Shown: positions 49,329 through 57,676 of the stretch, piece after piece | Layout: the number at the start of each line of letters is the position of its first letter | How positions within the stretch are numbered: position 1 is the first letter of the stretch | DNA from: Kribbella italica | GTDB lineage: Bacteria; Actinomycetota; Actinomycetes; Propionibacteriales; Kribbellaceae | Length of the DNA stretch: 64,000 nt | Reading direction: 5' to 3' | Assembly: GCF_014205135.1 (NCBI RefSeq) | Contig: NZ_JACHMY010000001.1 | Span: 6,882,001 to 6,946,000 of the forward strand | Position numbers and translations under genes: made by a program | Notes under the pieces: model-generated | Told to the model about the DNA's origin: nothing | The model's database searches: none | What the model saw: only the letters and a program-made list of their open reading frames with translations

Positions 49329-52300
49329 CTAGTTGCGGGTGATGGTGAAGGTTGACGTGGTGTTGCGGATGTCCACCGCGTTGTTGGTGAGGGTGAGGTT
49401 GTTGAAGACCGCGGTCCCTCGGGCGGGGCCCTCGCCGGGTTCGGGGAGTTCGTTGGCCCAGATGCCGAAGCCGGACTTGGCGTCGTAGGCGTCGCCGGAC
49501 TTGCGGGCGCCGGAGATCGACACGTTGGTGAGGATGGTGTCGGCGACGGGGAAGAGGGGACTTCCGCCTACGTAGTCGGTCTGGAACATGATCCCCGAGT
49601 ACGTCGGGTCGACGATGTCGACGTCGGTGAGGCGGATGCCTTGGAAGATCTTGGTGGCGGAGTAGATCCAGATGCCGGGGAAGGTCTGGCCGCCCCAGAA
49701 GTGGCCGCCGGCGCGGACCACCGAGATGTTCTCGAAGCGGGTGGGCGGTGTCGCGCCGAAGCCGGCCATCGGGATGCCGAAGTCGAGCGAGCTGATCGTG
49801 ATGCCGGAGTAGACGAGCGTGTCCGCGACGTACAGGTTGCGGAACACGTTGTTCGTGCCGCCGTACACCGCGAAGCCGGCCGCCCGCCAGGTCAGCGTCG
49901 ACGTGAGGTTCTCGAAGACGTTGTCCCGGACCTCGCCACCACCGGAATCGGTGGCGTTGAACAGGGCGAAGCTGTCGTCCCCGGTCGCGCGGGCGTCGTT
50001 GTTGCTGACGGTGTTGCCGGCCGAGCCGTTGGTCATGTTGATGCCGTCGGCAAACATGTTCCGGATCCGCGAGTTCTTGATCGTGGAGTTGTCGGTGTTG
50101 GCACCCCAGTACAGGCAGACCATGTGCTCGACCCAGATGTTGTCGATGGTCATGTTCGCGGTGGACGAGAAGTCGAACACCTTGCCGGGCCCGTCGATCC
50201 GTGAGGTGTAGTTGCCGAAGTAGGCGAAGCCGGTGAACGACGACCCGTTGGCCGAGGCTTCCGCGCGGAACCCGACGTCGGTGTTGTCCTGCGTCGTCGG
50301 CGCCCGGAACTTCGTGTACCAGGGGCCGGCGCCCAGCACCTTGACCGCCTTGCCGTAGATCTGGAACTTGCTCGACGTCTGGTAGTCACCCGGCGGCAGG
50401 TAGACGCCGACGAGGGTGCCGGTGGTGTCCATGCGGACCCGGTCGAGCGCGTTCTGCACGTCCTGGTGACCGAAGCCGGCCGGCACCGCGTACGTCGAAC
50501 CCGGGTTCGCGATCGGCGCCACCTGCTCGGTGTCGACGAAGTCGATCGCGTAGTTCGTGGTGTTCGCGGCGTCCTTCTGGAGCTTGATCTTCGTGCCTGC
50601 CGGGAAGGTCCCGTCGAGCATCAGGTTCGCCTCGTCGTAGATGTGGCGGGGATCGCCGCCCGGCGAGTTGCCTGGGCTTGCTTCCGCGCCGTACAGCCAG
50701 GCGTACTTCGAGGTCAGCGGCAGCGCCTTGTGGAACGCGCCGTTGACGTACACGTTGACGGTCGAGTTGATGCCGCCACCGCCGGCCGCGTCCGGGATGG
50801 AGAACCTGGTGACCAGGGTGTTCGTGCTGGCCCGGGTGGTGAACTCGACGAACGCGCCGTTCGAGTTCAGCGTGACGGCCTTCCGGCCGGACGCCTCCCC
50901 GGCGAGATCACCGATGGTCCGGTTCGGGCCGACCACCGTGGCGCCACCGCCGACGGACGCATCCTCGGCCTCCAGGTGGTCGTACGGCATGTTCGCGCCG
51001 CGACCCACGAAGAACGGCCGCTCCGACGTGTTGTTGGCCCGCTTCACCGGCAGTTCGTTGGCGTCGTCAGCCAGTACGACGCGGACGGAGTACCGCCCGT
51101 TCGCCGCCGGCCAGCTTCCCAACGCGACAGCCGGAGCAGTCGCACCAGCAGCGATCGCACCCGAGTACGACCCGGTCAGAGTCCGTACGACGGTGCTGCC
51201 GTTCAGCAGCGTCAACGTGATCCCGTGCGCCCCCGAGGCCGACGCGATCGACCCCTGGTTGCGGATGGCAACGGAGAACGCGACGTTGGTTCCGGCCGAC
51301 GGGTTGCCCGGCGTCCAGGTGACCGCGCCCGCCACCAGGTCGGAGCTCGCCACCGGAGTCACCACCAACGGCGACGCGCTGTTCGCCGAGTTGTTCGCGT
51401 CGTTCTGCTCGATGATCGTGTTCGCCTCGTCGACCTTCGCGCTCAGCGGGTAGCTGCCCGCGTCGCGGGTCCCGATCGACGCGGTCACGGTCGTCGAAGC
51501 GCCGGCCGCGAGAGCACCGACCGAAGCCGTCCCGACCTTGGTCTCACCGAGGTAGAAGTTGACGTTGGTCGCACCCGCGGCCGCCGTACCGGTGTTGTTG
51601 ACGGTGCCGCGGACCGTGATCGTGTCGGTCTCGACCGGCGAGGTCGGCGTCCACGACACCCCGGACAGCGTGAGGTCCGGGTTCGGGGCGGGCACGCCCA
51701 TCACCTGGAGCTCGGCGACCTGGCCGCTCGGAGCGCCCGTGTTGCCGGTGAAGTTCAGCCGCACGTCCGCGGCCCGGGAACTGACCGGGATCGTCACGGT
51801 GTTGCCCGACGACGGGCTGAAGTTGTACGCCGCCGAGGCCGCGATCGTCGTGAACCCCGAAGCGCTCTGCTCCCGGCCCAGGATCGAGAAGGTCTGCGTC
51901 CGGTTGCCCCACGCGCTGTCCGGGTTGAGCCGGACGACGACCGAGCTGAGATCGGCGTTGGAGCCGAGCTCGGTGGTCAGCGTGGCCGGGTTGGCGTTGC
52001 CCTCCCAGTACGTCGTGACGTTGTCGTCGTTCGCGTTCGTCGCCACGAAGGTGTGCACGAACCCGGACGCCGTGATCGGCTTGCGCAGCGCGAGGTTGCT
52101 GCCCGGGCCGGAGCTGCCGCCGCGGGTGACGCTGTTGCTGTTCGGCGACTGGTTGCCCGCGGCATCTTTCGCCCGGACGAAGTACGTCACCGACGTCGAG
52201 GCCGGCTGGGTGTCCGTGTACGTCGTGACGCCGCCGCCGACGCTGGTCCGCAGCTGGCCGTTGGCGTACACGTCGTACCCGGTGACGCCGACGTTGTCGG

Positions 52301-52937
52301 TCGACGCGGTCCAGGCGAGCCGGATCTGGCCGGTACCGGGCTCGGCGAACGACAGGTTGCCCGGGGCGGTGGGAGCCTGGGTGTCACCGGTGGCCGGTCC
52401 GTAGACCTCCAGCTCGGACAGCTGACCGGCGGGCCAGCCGGTGTTCGCGGTGATCCGGATCCGGAGGTACCGGACGGTGGCCGCGCCGTAGTCGATGGTC
52501 ACGGTGTTGCCGGGCGCGGTGAAGGCCCGGGACGCCGAGGCGGACAGGTCGGTGAAGTTCTGGCCGTCGGTGCTGCCCTGGACGGCGAGGGTCTGGTTGC
52601 GCGAACCCCAGCCGGAGCCAGGCAGCTTGAGCACGGCCTGGTTGGTGCTGACCGAGGAGCCCAGGTCGACCTGGACCCATTGCGGGAAGGCGTTGTTGGC
52701 GCTCTCCCAGTAGCTGTTCTGGTTCCCGTCGGTCACGTTGGACGCGCCGTAGTTCTGGGTGCTGGTGCTGGCCGAGGCGGCCTTGCCGGCGGCGAGGTTC
52801 GGGCCGGCCAGGACCGCGGCCGACGCGGTGCTGCCGGTGAGCGGCGCGCCGGTCGGCGCGAGGGTGGGGGCGGCGAGCAGCAAACTGCCGGCCAGCGCGG
52901 TGGCGAGCAGACGCCATGGCACAGATCTGGTTCTCAT
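49329..52937 (-). CDS. secreted multidomain GH87-like glucanase
   Basis: This 1,202-residue exported protein has, after the signal peptide (about 1-41), these domains in order. A discoidin/F5-8 domain (about 46-180) is followed by FN3 (188-272), a second F5-8 domain (280-415), two CARDB adhesion repeats (about 418-525 and 530-640) and a CBM6/CBM35-like domain (DHLEAEDASVGGGATVVGPNRTIGD, about 650-790). A right-handed parallel beta-helix fills the C-terminus (FADGINMTNGSAGNTVSNN, GDDSFALFN). The helix region matches the GH87 alpha-1,3-glucanase/mycodextranase type, with Asp pairs in the coil that may be catalytic. Likely substrate: fungal alpha-1,3-glucan. Start ATG 52937. Confidence 0.82.
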   Translation of the reverse strand: MRTRSVPWRLLATALAGSLLLAAPTLAPTGAPLTGSTASAAVLAGPNLAAGKAASASTSTQNYGASNVTDGNQNSYWESANNAFPQWVQVDLGSSVSTNQAVLKLPGSGWGSRNQTLAVQGSTDGQNFTDLSASASRAFTAPGNTVTIDYGAATVRYLRIRITANTGWPAGQLSELEVYGPATGDTQAPTAPGNLSFAEPGTGQIRLAWTASTDNVGVTGYDVYANGQLRTSVGGGVTTYTDTQPASTSVTYFVRAKDAAGNQSPNSNSVTRGGSSGPGSNLALRKPITASGFVHTFVATNANDDNVTTYWEGNANPATLTTELGSNADLSSVVVRLNPDSAWGNRTQTFSILGREQSASGFTTIAASAAYNFSPSSGNTVTIPVSSRAADVRLNFTGNTGAPSGQVAELQVMGVPAPNPDLTLSGVSWTPTSPVETDTITVRGTVNNTGTAAAGATNVNFYLGETKVGTASVGALAAGASTTVTASIGTRDAGSYPLSAKVDEANTIIEQNDANNSANSASPLVVTPVASSDLVAGAVTWTPGNPSAGTNVAFSVAIRNQGSIASASGAHGITLTLLNGSTVVRTLTGSYSGAIAAGATAPAVALGSWPAANGRYSVRVVLADDANELPVKRANNTSERPFFVGRGANMPYDHLEAEDASVGGGATVVGPNRTIGDLAGEASGRKAVTLNSNGAFVEFTTRASTNTLVTRFSIPDAAGGGGINSTVNVYVNGAFHKALPLTSKYAWLYGAEASPGNSPGGDPRHIYDEANLMLDGTFPAGTKIKLQKDAANTTNYAIDFVDTEQVAPIANPGSTYAVPAGFGHQDVQNALDRVRMDTTGTLVGVYLPPGDYQTSSKFQIYGKAVKVLGAGPWYTKFRAPTTQDNTDVGFRAEASANGSSFTGFAYFGNYTSRIDGPGKVFDFSSTANMTIDNIWVEHMVCLYWGANTDNSTIKNSRIRNMFADGINMTNGSAGNTVSNNDARATGDDSFALFNATDSGGGEVRDNVFENLTSTLTWRAAGFAVYGGTNNVFRNLYVADTLVYSGITISSLDFGIPMAGFGATPPTRFENISVVRAGGHFWGGQTFPGIWIYSATKIFQGIRLTDVDIVDPTYSGIMFQTDYVGGSPLFPVADTILTNVSISGARKSGDAYDAKSGFGIWANELPEPGEGPARGTAVFNNLTLTNNAVDIRNTTSTFTITRN

Positions 52938-53059
52938 GCGGGCCTCTCCGGTGGGCGGGTGGTAAAGGCACAGAGGACTATCAAGAAATTGCTCAAAACG
53001 ATGAACTTCTTGCGCAGCGCTGGCTTATTGTTACGGCAGGATTACTGCAGCGTCAACGG

Positions 53060-53097
53060 CTCGAGGGCGCCGCTCCGGTCGGAGCGACGCCCTCGAG
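53060..53097 (-). terminator. actP terminator
   Basis: A 17 bp stem with one mismatch (53060-53076 with 53081-53097) and a GGTC loop lies 20 bp after the actP stop. Confidence 0.8.
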
Positions 53098-53117
53098 GGG
53101 GTAAACAGCGGGACGGG

Positions 53118-54758
53118 TCAGTGCTTGGCGGCACCCTCCGCGCCGGCGCCGGTCAGCGCGCGGACGGACAGCTCGCTGTAGCGCTGCTCGCTGGAGCGGT
53201 CCTTGCCCAGGAAGGTGCCGAGCACGCCGAGCAGGAAGCCGAGCGGGATCGAGACGATGCCGGGGTTGGACAGCGGGAACCAGGAGAAGTCCGCGCCGGT
53301 GATCATCGAGGTCGGCGAGCCGGACACGACCGGCGAGAAGATCACCAGCACCACGGCGCTGACCAGACCGCCGTAGATGCTCCAGACCGCGCCGGAGGTG
53401 TTGAACCGCTTCCAGAACAGGTTGAACAGCAGCGCCGGCAGGTTCGCCGAGGCCGCGACGGCGAAGGCCAGCGCGACCAGGAACGCGATGTTCAGCTTCT
53501 GCGCCGGGATCGCCAGCCCGATCGCGACCGCGCCGATGCCGATCGCGGCGAACCGGGCGACCCGGATCTCGTTCTTCTCGGTCACCTTGCCCTTGGCGAT
53601 GACGTTGACGTACAGGTCGTGCGCGAACGACGAGGCCGAGGTCAGCGTGAGCCCGGCGACCACGGCCAGGATGGTGGCGAAGGCGACGGCCGCGATCAGC
53701 GCGAGCAGGATCGCGCCGCCGATCGAGTCGGCGCCACCGCCGACCACCTCGGCGAGCAGTACCGACGCGGTGTTGCCCTTCGAGGCCGCGACCGCGCTGT
53801 CCTTCCCGGTGTCGAGCAGCGCCGCCGCACCGAACCCGAGGGCCAGCGTCATCAGGTAGAAGGCGCCGATCAGGCCGATCGCCCACTGCACCGACCGCCG
53901 CGCGGACTTGGAGTCCGGCACGGTGTAGAAGCGGATCAGGATGTGCGGCAGGCCCGCCGTGCCGAGGACCAGGGCCAGGCCGAGGGACAGGAAGTCGATC
54001 TGGCCGACCAGGTCCTTGCCGTACAGCAGGCCGGGCTGCAGGAACGCCTCGCCCTTGCCCGAGTTGGCCGCGGCTGCGCCGAGCAGCTTGGACGGGTTGA
54101 AGTCGAACTTGAGCAGCACCAGGAAGGTGATCAGCAGCGTGCCGGTCATCAGCAGCACCGCCTTGACGATCTGCACCCAGGTGGTGCCCTTCATGCCGCC
54201 GATCGTCACGTAGACGATCATCAGCGCGCCGACCAGCACGATCACGCCGGCCTTCAGGCCCTCGCTCTTCACGCCGAGCAGCAGGCCGACGAGCGAACCC
54301 GCGCCGACCATCTGGGCCAGCAGGTAGAAGATCGAGACGACGATCGTGGACGACGCGGCCGCCGTCCGGACCGGGCGCTGCTTCATCCGGAACGCCAGCT
54401 GGTCGGCCATCGTGAAGCGGCCCGAGTTGCGCAGCAGCTCGGCGACGAGCAGGAGCGCGACCAGCCAGGCGACCAGGAAGCCGATCGAGTACAGGAAGCC
54501 GTCGTACCCGTAGAGCGCGATCTGGCCGGAGATGCCCAGGAACGACGCGGCCGACATGTAGTCGCCGGCCACGGCCAGGCCGTTCTGCGAGCCGCTGAAG
54601 GAGCGGCCGCCGGCGTAGTAGTCCGCGGTGGTCTTGTTCTGCCGCGACGCCCACCAGGTGATGTACAGCGTCACGGCGACGACCGCGGTGAACAGCGAGA
54701 TGGTCAGTGCCTGGTTGCCGGGCTCGGCGTCGGCGAGGGGAATCAACAGAGTGCTCAC
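53118..54758 (-). CDS. actP: cation/acetate symporter
   Basis: This 546-residue sodium:solute symporter of the SSS family has about 13 helices. SSS marks are GGRSFSGSQNGLAVAGDYMSAASFLG near 50-75 and VGSLVGLLLG; ASFLGISGQIALYGYDG near 70 is ActP-specific. The GTG at 54758 overlaps the DUF485 stop by 4 bp. ActP plus DUF485 (YjcH) is a conserved acetate or short acid uptake operon. With the acs gene it supports acetate scavenging. Confidence 0.94.
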   Translation of the reverse strand: MSTLLIPLADAEPGNQALTISLFTAVVAVTLYITWWASRQNKTTADYYAGGRSFSGSQNGLAVAGDYMSAASFLGISGQIALYGYDGFLYSIGFLVAWLVALLLVAELLRNSGRFTMADQLAFRMKQRPVRTAAASSTIVVSIFYLLAQMVGAGSLVGLLLGVKSEGLKAGVIVLVGALMIVYVTIGGMKGTTWVQIVKAVLLMTGTLLITFLVLLKFDFNPSKLLGAAAANSGKGEAFLQPGLLYGKDLVGQIDFLSLGLALVLGTAGLPHILIRFYTVPDSKSARRSVQWAIGLIGAFYLMTLALGFGAAALLDTGKDSAVAASKGNTASVLLAEVVGGGADSIGGAILLALIAAVAFATILAVVAGLTLTSASSFAHDLYVNVIAKGKVTEKNEIRVARFAAIGIGAVAIGLAIPAQKLNIAFLVALAFAVAASANLPALLFNLFWKRFNTSGAVWSIYGGLVSAVVLVIFSPVVSGSPTSMITGADFSWFPLSNPGIVSIPLGFLLGVLGTFLGKDRSSEQRYSELSVRALTGAGAEGAAKH

Positions 54759-55096
54759 CGGCGGCGCTCCCTCTTGTACTTGGCGTTCAGCCCGCTCGCC
54801 AGCGGGTCGAGCTTGCGGTTCGCGAACCGGCCGTAGAGGAACGCGATCACGAAGGTGGAGACGAACTGCAGCAGGCCGAAGATCAGCGCGACGTTGATGT
54901 GCCCGACCACCCGCGTACTCATGAAGTCGCGGGCCCAGTTGTTGCAGGCCACGTAGGCCAGGTACCAGACCATGAAGGTGATGGTCCAGGGCACCACGAA
55001 GTTCTTGTAGCGGCGTTTCAGCTCGGTGAAGTCGGCCGTCTCGTGCACCGCTTCGTAGGCGCGGGCGTCCCGCTCACGCACTGCGTCGTCTTCCAT
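54755..55096 (-). CDS. DUF485 membrane protein (YjcH-like)
   Basis: This 113-residue protein has two transmembrane helices (FVVPWTITFMVWYLAYVACNNWA and INVALIFGLLQFVSTFVIAFLYG). The DUF485 pattern FTELKRRYKNFVVPWT precedes the first helix. It always accompanies ActP-type symporters and is thought to aid assembly or function. The ATG at 55096 has GAGGGG upstream; an in-frame GTG two codons earlier also exists. Confidence 0.92.
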   Translation of the reverse strand: MEDDAVRERDARAYEAVHETADFTELKRRYKNFVVPWTITFMVWYLAYVACNNWARDFMSTRVVGHINVALIFGLLQFVSTFVIAFLYGRFANRKLDPLASGLNAKYKRERRR

Positions 55097-55198
55097 CTGC
55101 ACCCCTCAGTCGGGAACGAACAGATGCACGTTAGCCCGCAGAGCTGCGTTTGTGACCCACCGCGACCAAAAAGTTGCCGAGGGCGTCAGAGGCCCAGG

Positions 55199-55999
55199 TC
55201 AGAGCGGGGGAGCGACCGGCGCGTCCAGGGTGCGGCGGTAGTTGGCCAGGTCGCTCGGCCAGGTGCGGTAGCAGTTGGTGAAGTACGGCATGCGCAGCGG
55301 TTCCGGGGGGCGGGCGGTGCCGTCGTAGATCCCGTCGATCTGCTCGAGCACCGACTCGCGGCGGGACTCGGTCAGCACCGAGACCCGCGAGTGCGACAGG
55401 GCGAGCTGGCGCAGGCCGCCGCGGTCCAGGTCGTGCCAGTGCCGGAACCGGCCGGTCTCCACCTGGGCGAAAAGGTCGGACTGCAGCAGGATCGGCATCG
55501 GGTCGAACTGGTCGGTGCCGGCCAGGAAGTCCTCGCCGAGGATCGCGCGGTGCAGCCGCCGGACCCACGGGACGACGGTGTCGTAGTGGTTCCAGAGCAG
55601 ACCCAGTACGCCGTTCGGCCGCAGGACGCGGGCGATCTCCGGCAGCGCCCGCGCGTGGTCGAACCAGTGGAAGGCCTGGCCGACGATCACCGCGTCGACC
55701 GAGCCGTGCGCGAGCGGGATCGACTCGGCCGCGCCGACCATCGTGTCCACGCCGGGCACCGTACGGCAGACCGCCAGCATCTCCTCCGACGGATCGACCG
55801 CGACCACGTCGTGGCCTAGCGCGGCCGCCACAGCGGTCAGCTTGCCGGTCCCGGCGCCCAGGTCGAGCACCTGCCGGCGCCCCGGACCGAGGACCCACGC
55901 CAGCGCCTCGGCGGGGAACGTCGGGCGGCCCGCGTCGTACGCGGCCGCCACGGCGCCGAAGGAGCGGGCGCGCTCAGGTCGGGGGTCGTCGGTGGTCAT
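55199..55999 (-). CDS. class I SAM-dependent methyltransferase
   Basis: This 266-residue methyltransferase of the Methyltransf_11 group has SAM motif I VLDLGAGTGKLT (about 44-55), motif II VAVDPSEEML and the post-II stretch IPLAHGSVDAVIVGQAFHWF. The target is unknown; similar genes modify small molecules or quinones. It is isolated between the actP operon and the pseudaminic acid cluster. An adjacent GTG-ATG pair gives two possible starts. Confidence 0.88.
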   Translation of the reverse strand: MTTDDPRPERARSFGAVAAAYDAGRPTFPAEALAWVLGPGRRQVLDLGAGTGKLTAVAAALGHDVVAVDPSEEMLAVCRTVPGVDTMVGAAESIPLAHGSVDAVIVGQAFHWFDHARALPEIARVLRPNGVLGLLWNHYDTVVPWVRRLHRAILGEDFLAGTDQFDPMPILLQSDLFAQVETGRFRHWHDLDRGGLRQLALSHSRVSVLTESRRESVLEQIDGIYDGTARPPEPLRMPYFTNCYRTWPSDLANYRRTLDAPVAPPL

Positions 56000-56084
56000 C
56001 ACCGTAAATCATGCCGTAGGCGCGCCCGGTGACGTCAGGGCGCGCGGTAGAGCGTGTCCGCCAATCCTGCCGCGGCAAGTGTTT

Positions 56085-56816
56085 CTAGTCTCCGAGCTTC
56101 TTCTGCTCGATGTGCTCGTTCATGGCGTGCAGCTCCGGGTGCTTGCCCATGATCGCGACCAGGTCGGCGCAGTTCAGGTCCGCCGCGTCGAACTCCTCGA
56201 TCAGCGTGGTGAGCAGCTGCCGGTCGTCCGGCGTGTCCAGCGTCAGCCGGTACTGCGAGGCGTCGCCGCCGTCCCAGGGCATGTTCAGCAGCCGCATGTC
56301 GCCGGTCCGGTTCTGGTGCAGGTACGACGTGACGTGCTCGCGGTCGGCCTGGATCGTCGCGTCGGCGTCGGCCTGCAGCAGGCGCGGGCCGGAGAAGATC
56401 TCGTAGTCCATGCCGCGCGGGTAGGTCCGCTCCAGGCAGTTCGAGACGTACAGGTTGTCGGCGGCCTCCGCCTCGAACCGGTCGGCGCCCTCGGTGATGA
56501 CGCCCGGGTCGATCAGCGGGCAGTCCGAGGTGACCCGGACGACGCCGTCCAGCTCGTGCTCGCGGATCGCGCCGGCGAACCGGGCCAGCACGTCGAGCTC
56601 GCTGCCCCGGAACACCGGGAACCCGGCCGCCGTGGTCTGCTCGACGATCGGCTCGTCGTCGGAGTTCGTGGTGGTGGCCACGATCACCGGCAGGCCGGTC
56701 GCGGCCAGGCGGTCCAGGTGGTGCTGGAGGAACGTCCGGCCACCGGCCTGCAGCAGCACCTTGGCCGGCAGTCGCGTGCTGGTGGCGCGGGCCTGGGTGA
56801 TGATCCCGATCTTCAT
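56085..56816 (-). CDS. SpsF/PseF-type cytidylyltransferase
   Basis: This 243-residue nucleotidyltransferase has the LxxRxxSTRLPxKVL N-terminal loop of the CMP-sugar synthetase fold (ITQARATSTRLPAKVLLQAGG), then TSDCPLIDP. It is of SpsF type, which activates nonulosonic acids with CTP, producing CMP-pseudaminic or CMP-legionaminic acid. It fits its neighbours PseB, PseC and PseG. The ATG at 56816 overlaps the previous gene by 4 bp. Confidence 0.85.
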   Translation of the reverse strand: MKIGIITQARATSTRLPAKVLLQAGGRTFLQHHLDRLAATGLPVIVATTTNSDDEPIVEQTTAAGFPVFRGSELDVLARFAGAIREHELDGVVRVTSDCPLIDPGVITEGADRFEAEAADNLYVSNCLERTYPRGMDYEIFSGPRLLQADADATIQADREHVTSYLHQNRTGDMRLLNMPWDGGDASQYRLTLDTPDDRQLLTTLIEEFDAADLNCADLVAIMGKHPELHAMNEHIEQKKLGD

Positions 56817-57676
56817 GACAACACCTTCGCAGTTCTGGGTCTGACCAGTATCGCCGGATCGGTCCAGCGGAACAGGTCACGGATCTCGGCCGGTCCGGCC
56901 AGGTGCTCGACGCCCAGCTCGGCGTCGGTGAACGCCCTGGCCAGGTCGAGCGGGACGTACGGCTGGTTCAGTTCCGGCCACAGGCGCCGGATCCGGGCCT
57001 GGCCGCCGAACGAGGGGTGTTCGTTCTCCAGCAGCATCGGGTCGCCGTACACGCCCGGTTGCAGTCCGACCGAAGCACCGTACAGCACGGCGGAGCTGAG
57101 CCGGTTGGAGGCGACCCGCCGGTGCTTGCGCAGCTCCTTGAGCTGCTTGAGCAGGAAGTCGGCGTCGGTCTTGCGCCAGTGCAGGCCCCGGTACCCGTGC
57201 GTGATCACCCGGAAACCGGCGGCGCTGTAGACCTGCTTGATCGCTTCGTTCTCGAACTCGTTCCAGTACAGGCAGACCGTCACCGGCCCGGTCTCGTGCT
57301 CGTTGATCGAGGCAACGATCTCGGCGTGGTCGCCGAGCACGTTCTGGCCTTCCCAGCCGTGGAACGGGTAGAAGATGGTGCCCGCGGCGTCCGGGGCCGG
57401 CGCGGCCAGCTCGGGGTGGAGCTCGAGCAGGTACAGCCAGGCGGAGCCGATCACCGAGTAGTTGCGCAGGCCCATCGACCAGCCGCGGCGGCGGACCGTG
57501 TCGGACCAGACGAACTTCGGCATCCCGGGCACGAACGCGGTGTTGTACGCGAACCCGTCCAGGATGTTCCAGCCGTGCTGCAGGTAGCCCCAGATGCTCG
57601 GCGGATCGCCGGCCGGCAGCCCGGCGTACTGGGCCATGATGTGCGCGTGGCCGTAGAAGTGGTTGGCGTGGTGCAT
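56813..57676 (-). CDS. putative glycosyltransferase in nonulosonic acid cluster
   Basis: This 287-residue protein starts at ATG 57676, sharing the A of the previous TGA (TGATG). The N-terminus (HFYGHAHIMAQYAGLP, PSIWGYLQHGWN) resembles the HGW-type motif of GT-B glycosyl- or glycerophosphotransferases, and a mid-region (YPFHGWEGQNVLGDHAEIVASI, VTVCLYWNEFENE) has a Rossmann-like pattern. It is not similar enough to name a family. Given the operon it may attach pseudaminic acid or another sugar to the cell-wall polymer. Confidence 0.6.
   Translation of the reverse strand: MHHANHFYGHAHIMAQYAGLPAGDPPSIWGYLQHGWNILDGFAYNTAFVPGMPKFVWSDTVRRRGWSMGLRNYSVIGSAWLYLLELHPELAAPAPDAAGTIFYPFHGWEGQNVLGDHAEIVASINEHETGPVTVCLYWNEFENEAIKQVYSAAGFRVITHGYRGLHWRKTDADFLLKQLKELRKHRRVASNRLSSAVLYGASVGLQPGVYGDPMLLENEHPSFGGQARIRRLWPELNQPYVPLDLARAFTDAELGVEHLAGPAEIRDLFRWTDPAILVRPRTAKVLS

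Noticed and set aside
50466..54836. A 1,456-codon open frame on the plus strand
   Set aside because: It runs antisense to the glucanase and actP genes; long open antisense frames are common in high-GC DNA. The translation is rich in Arg/Gly/Val with no domain, and has no ribosome binding site.
55140..55160. A CRP-like half site (TGTGA) upstream of DUF485-actP
   Set aside because: Only one arm matches; the second arm (GCGAC) has few consensus bases, so chance cannot be excluded.
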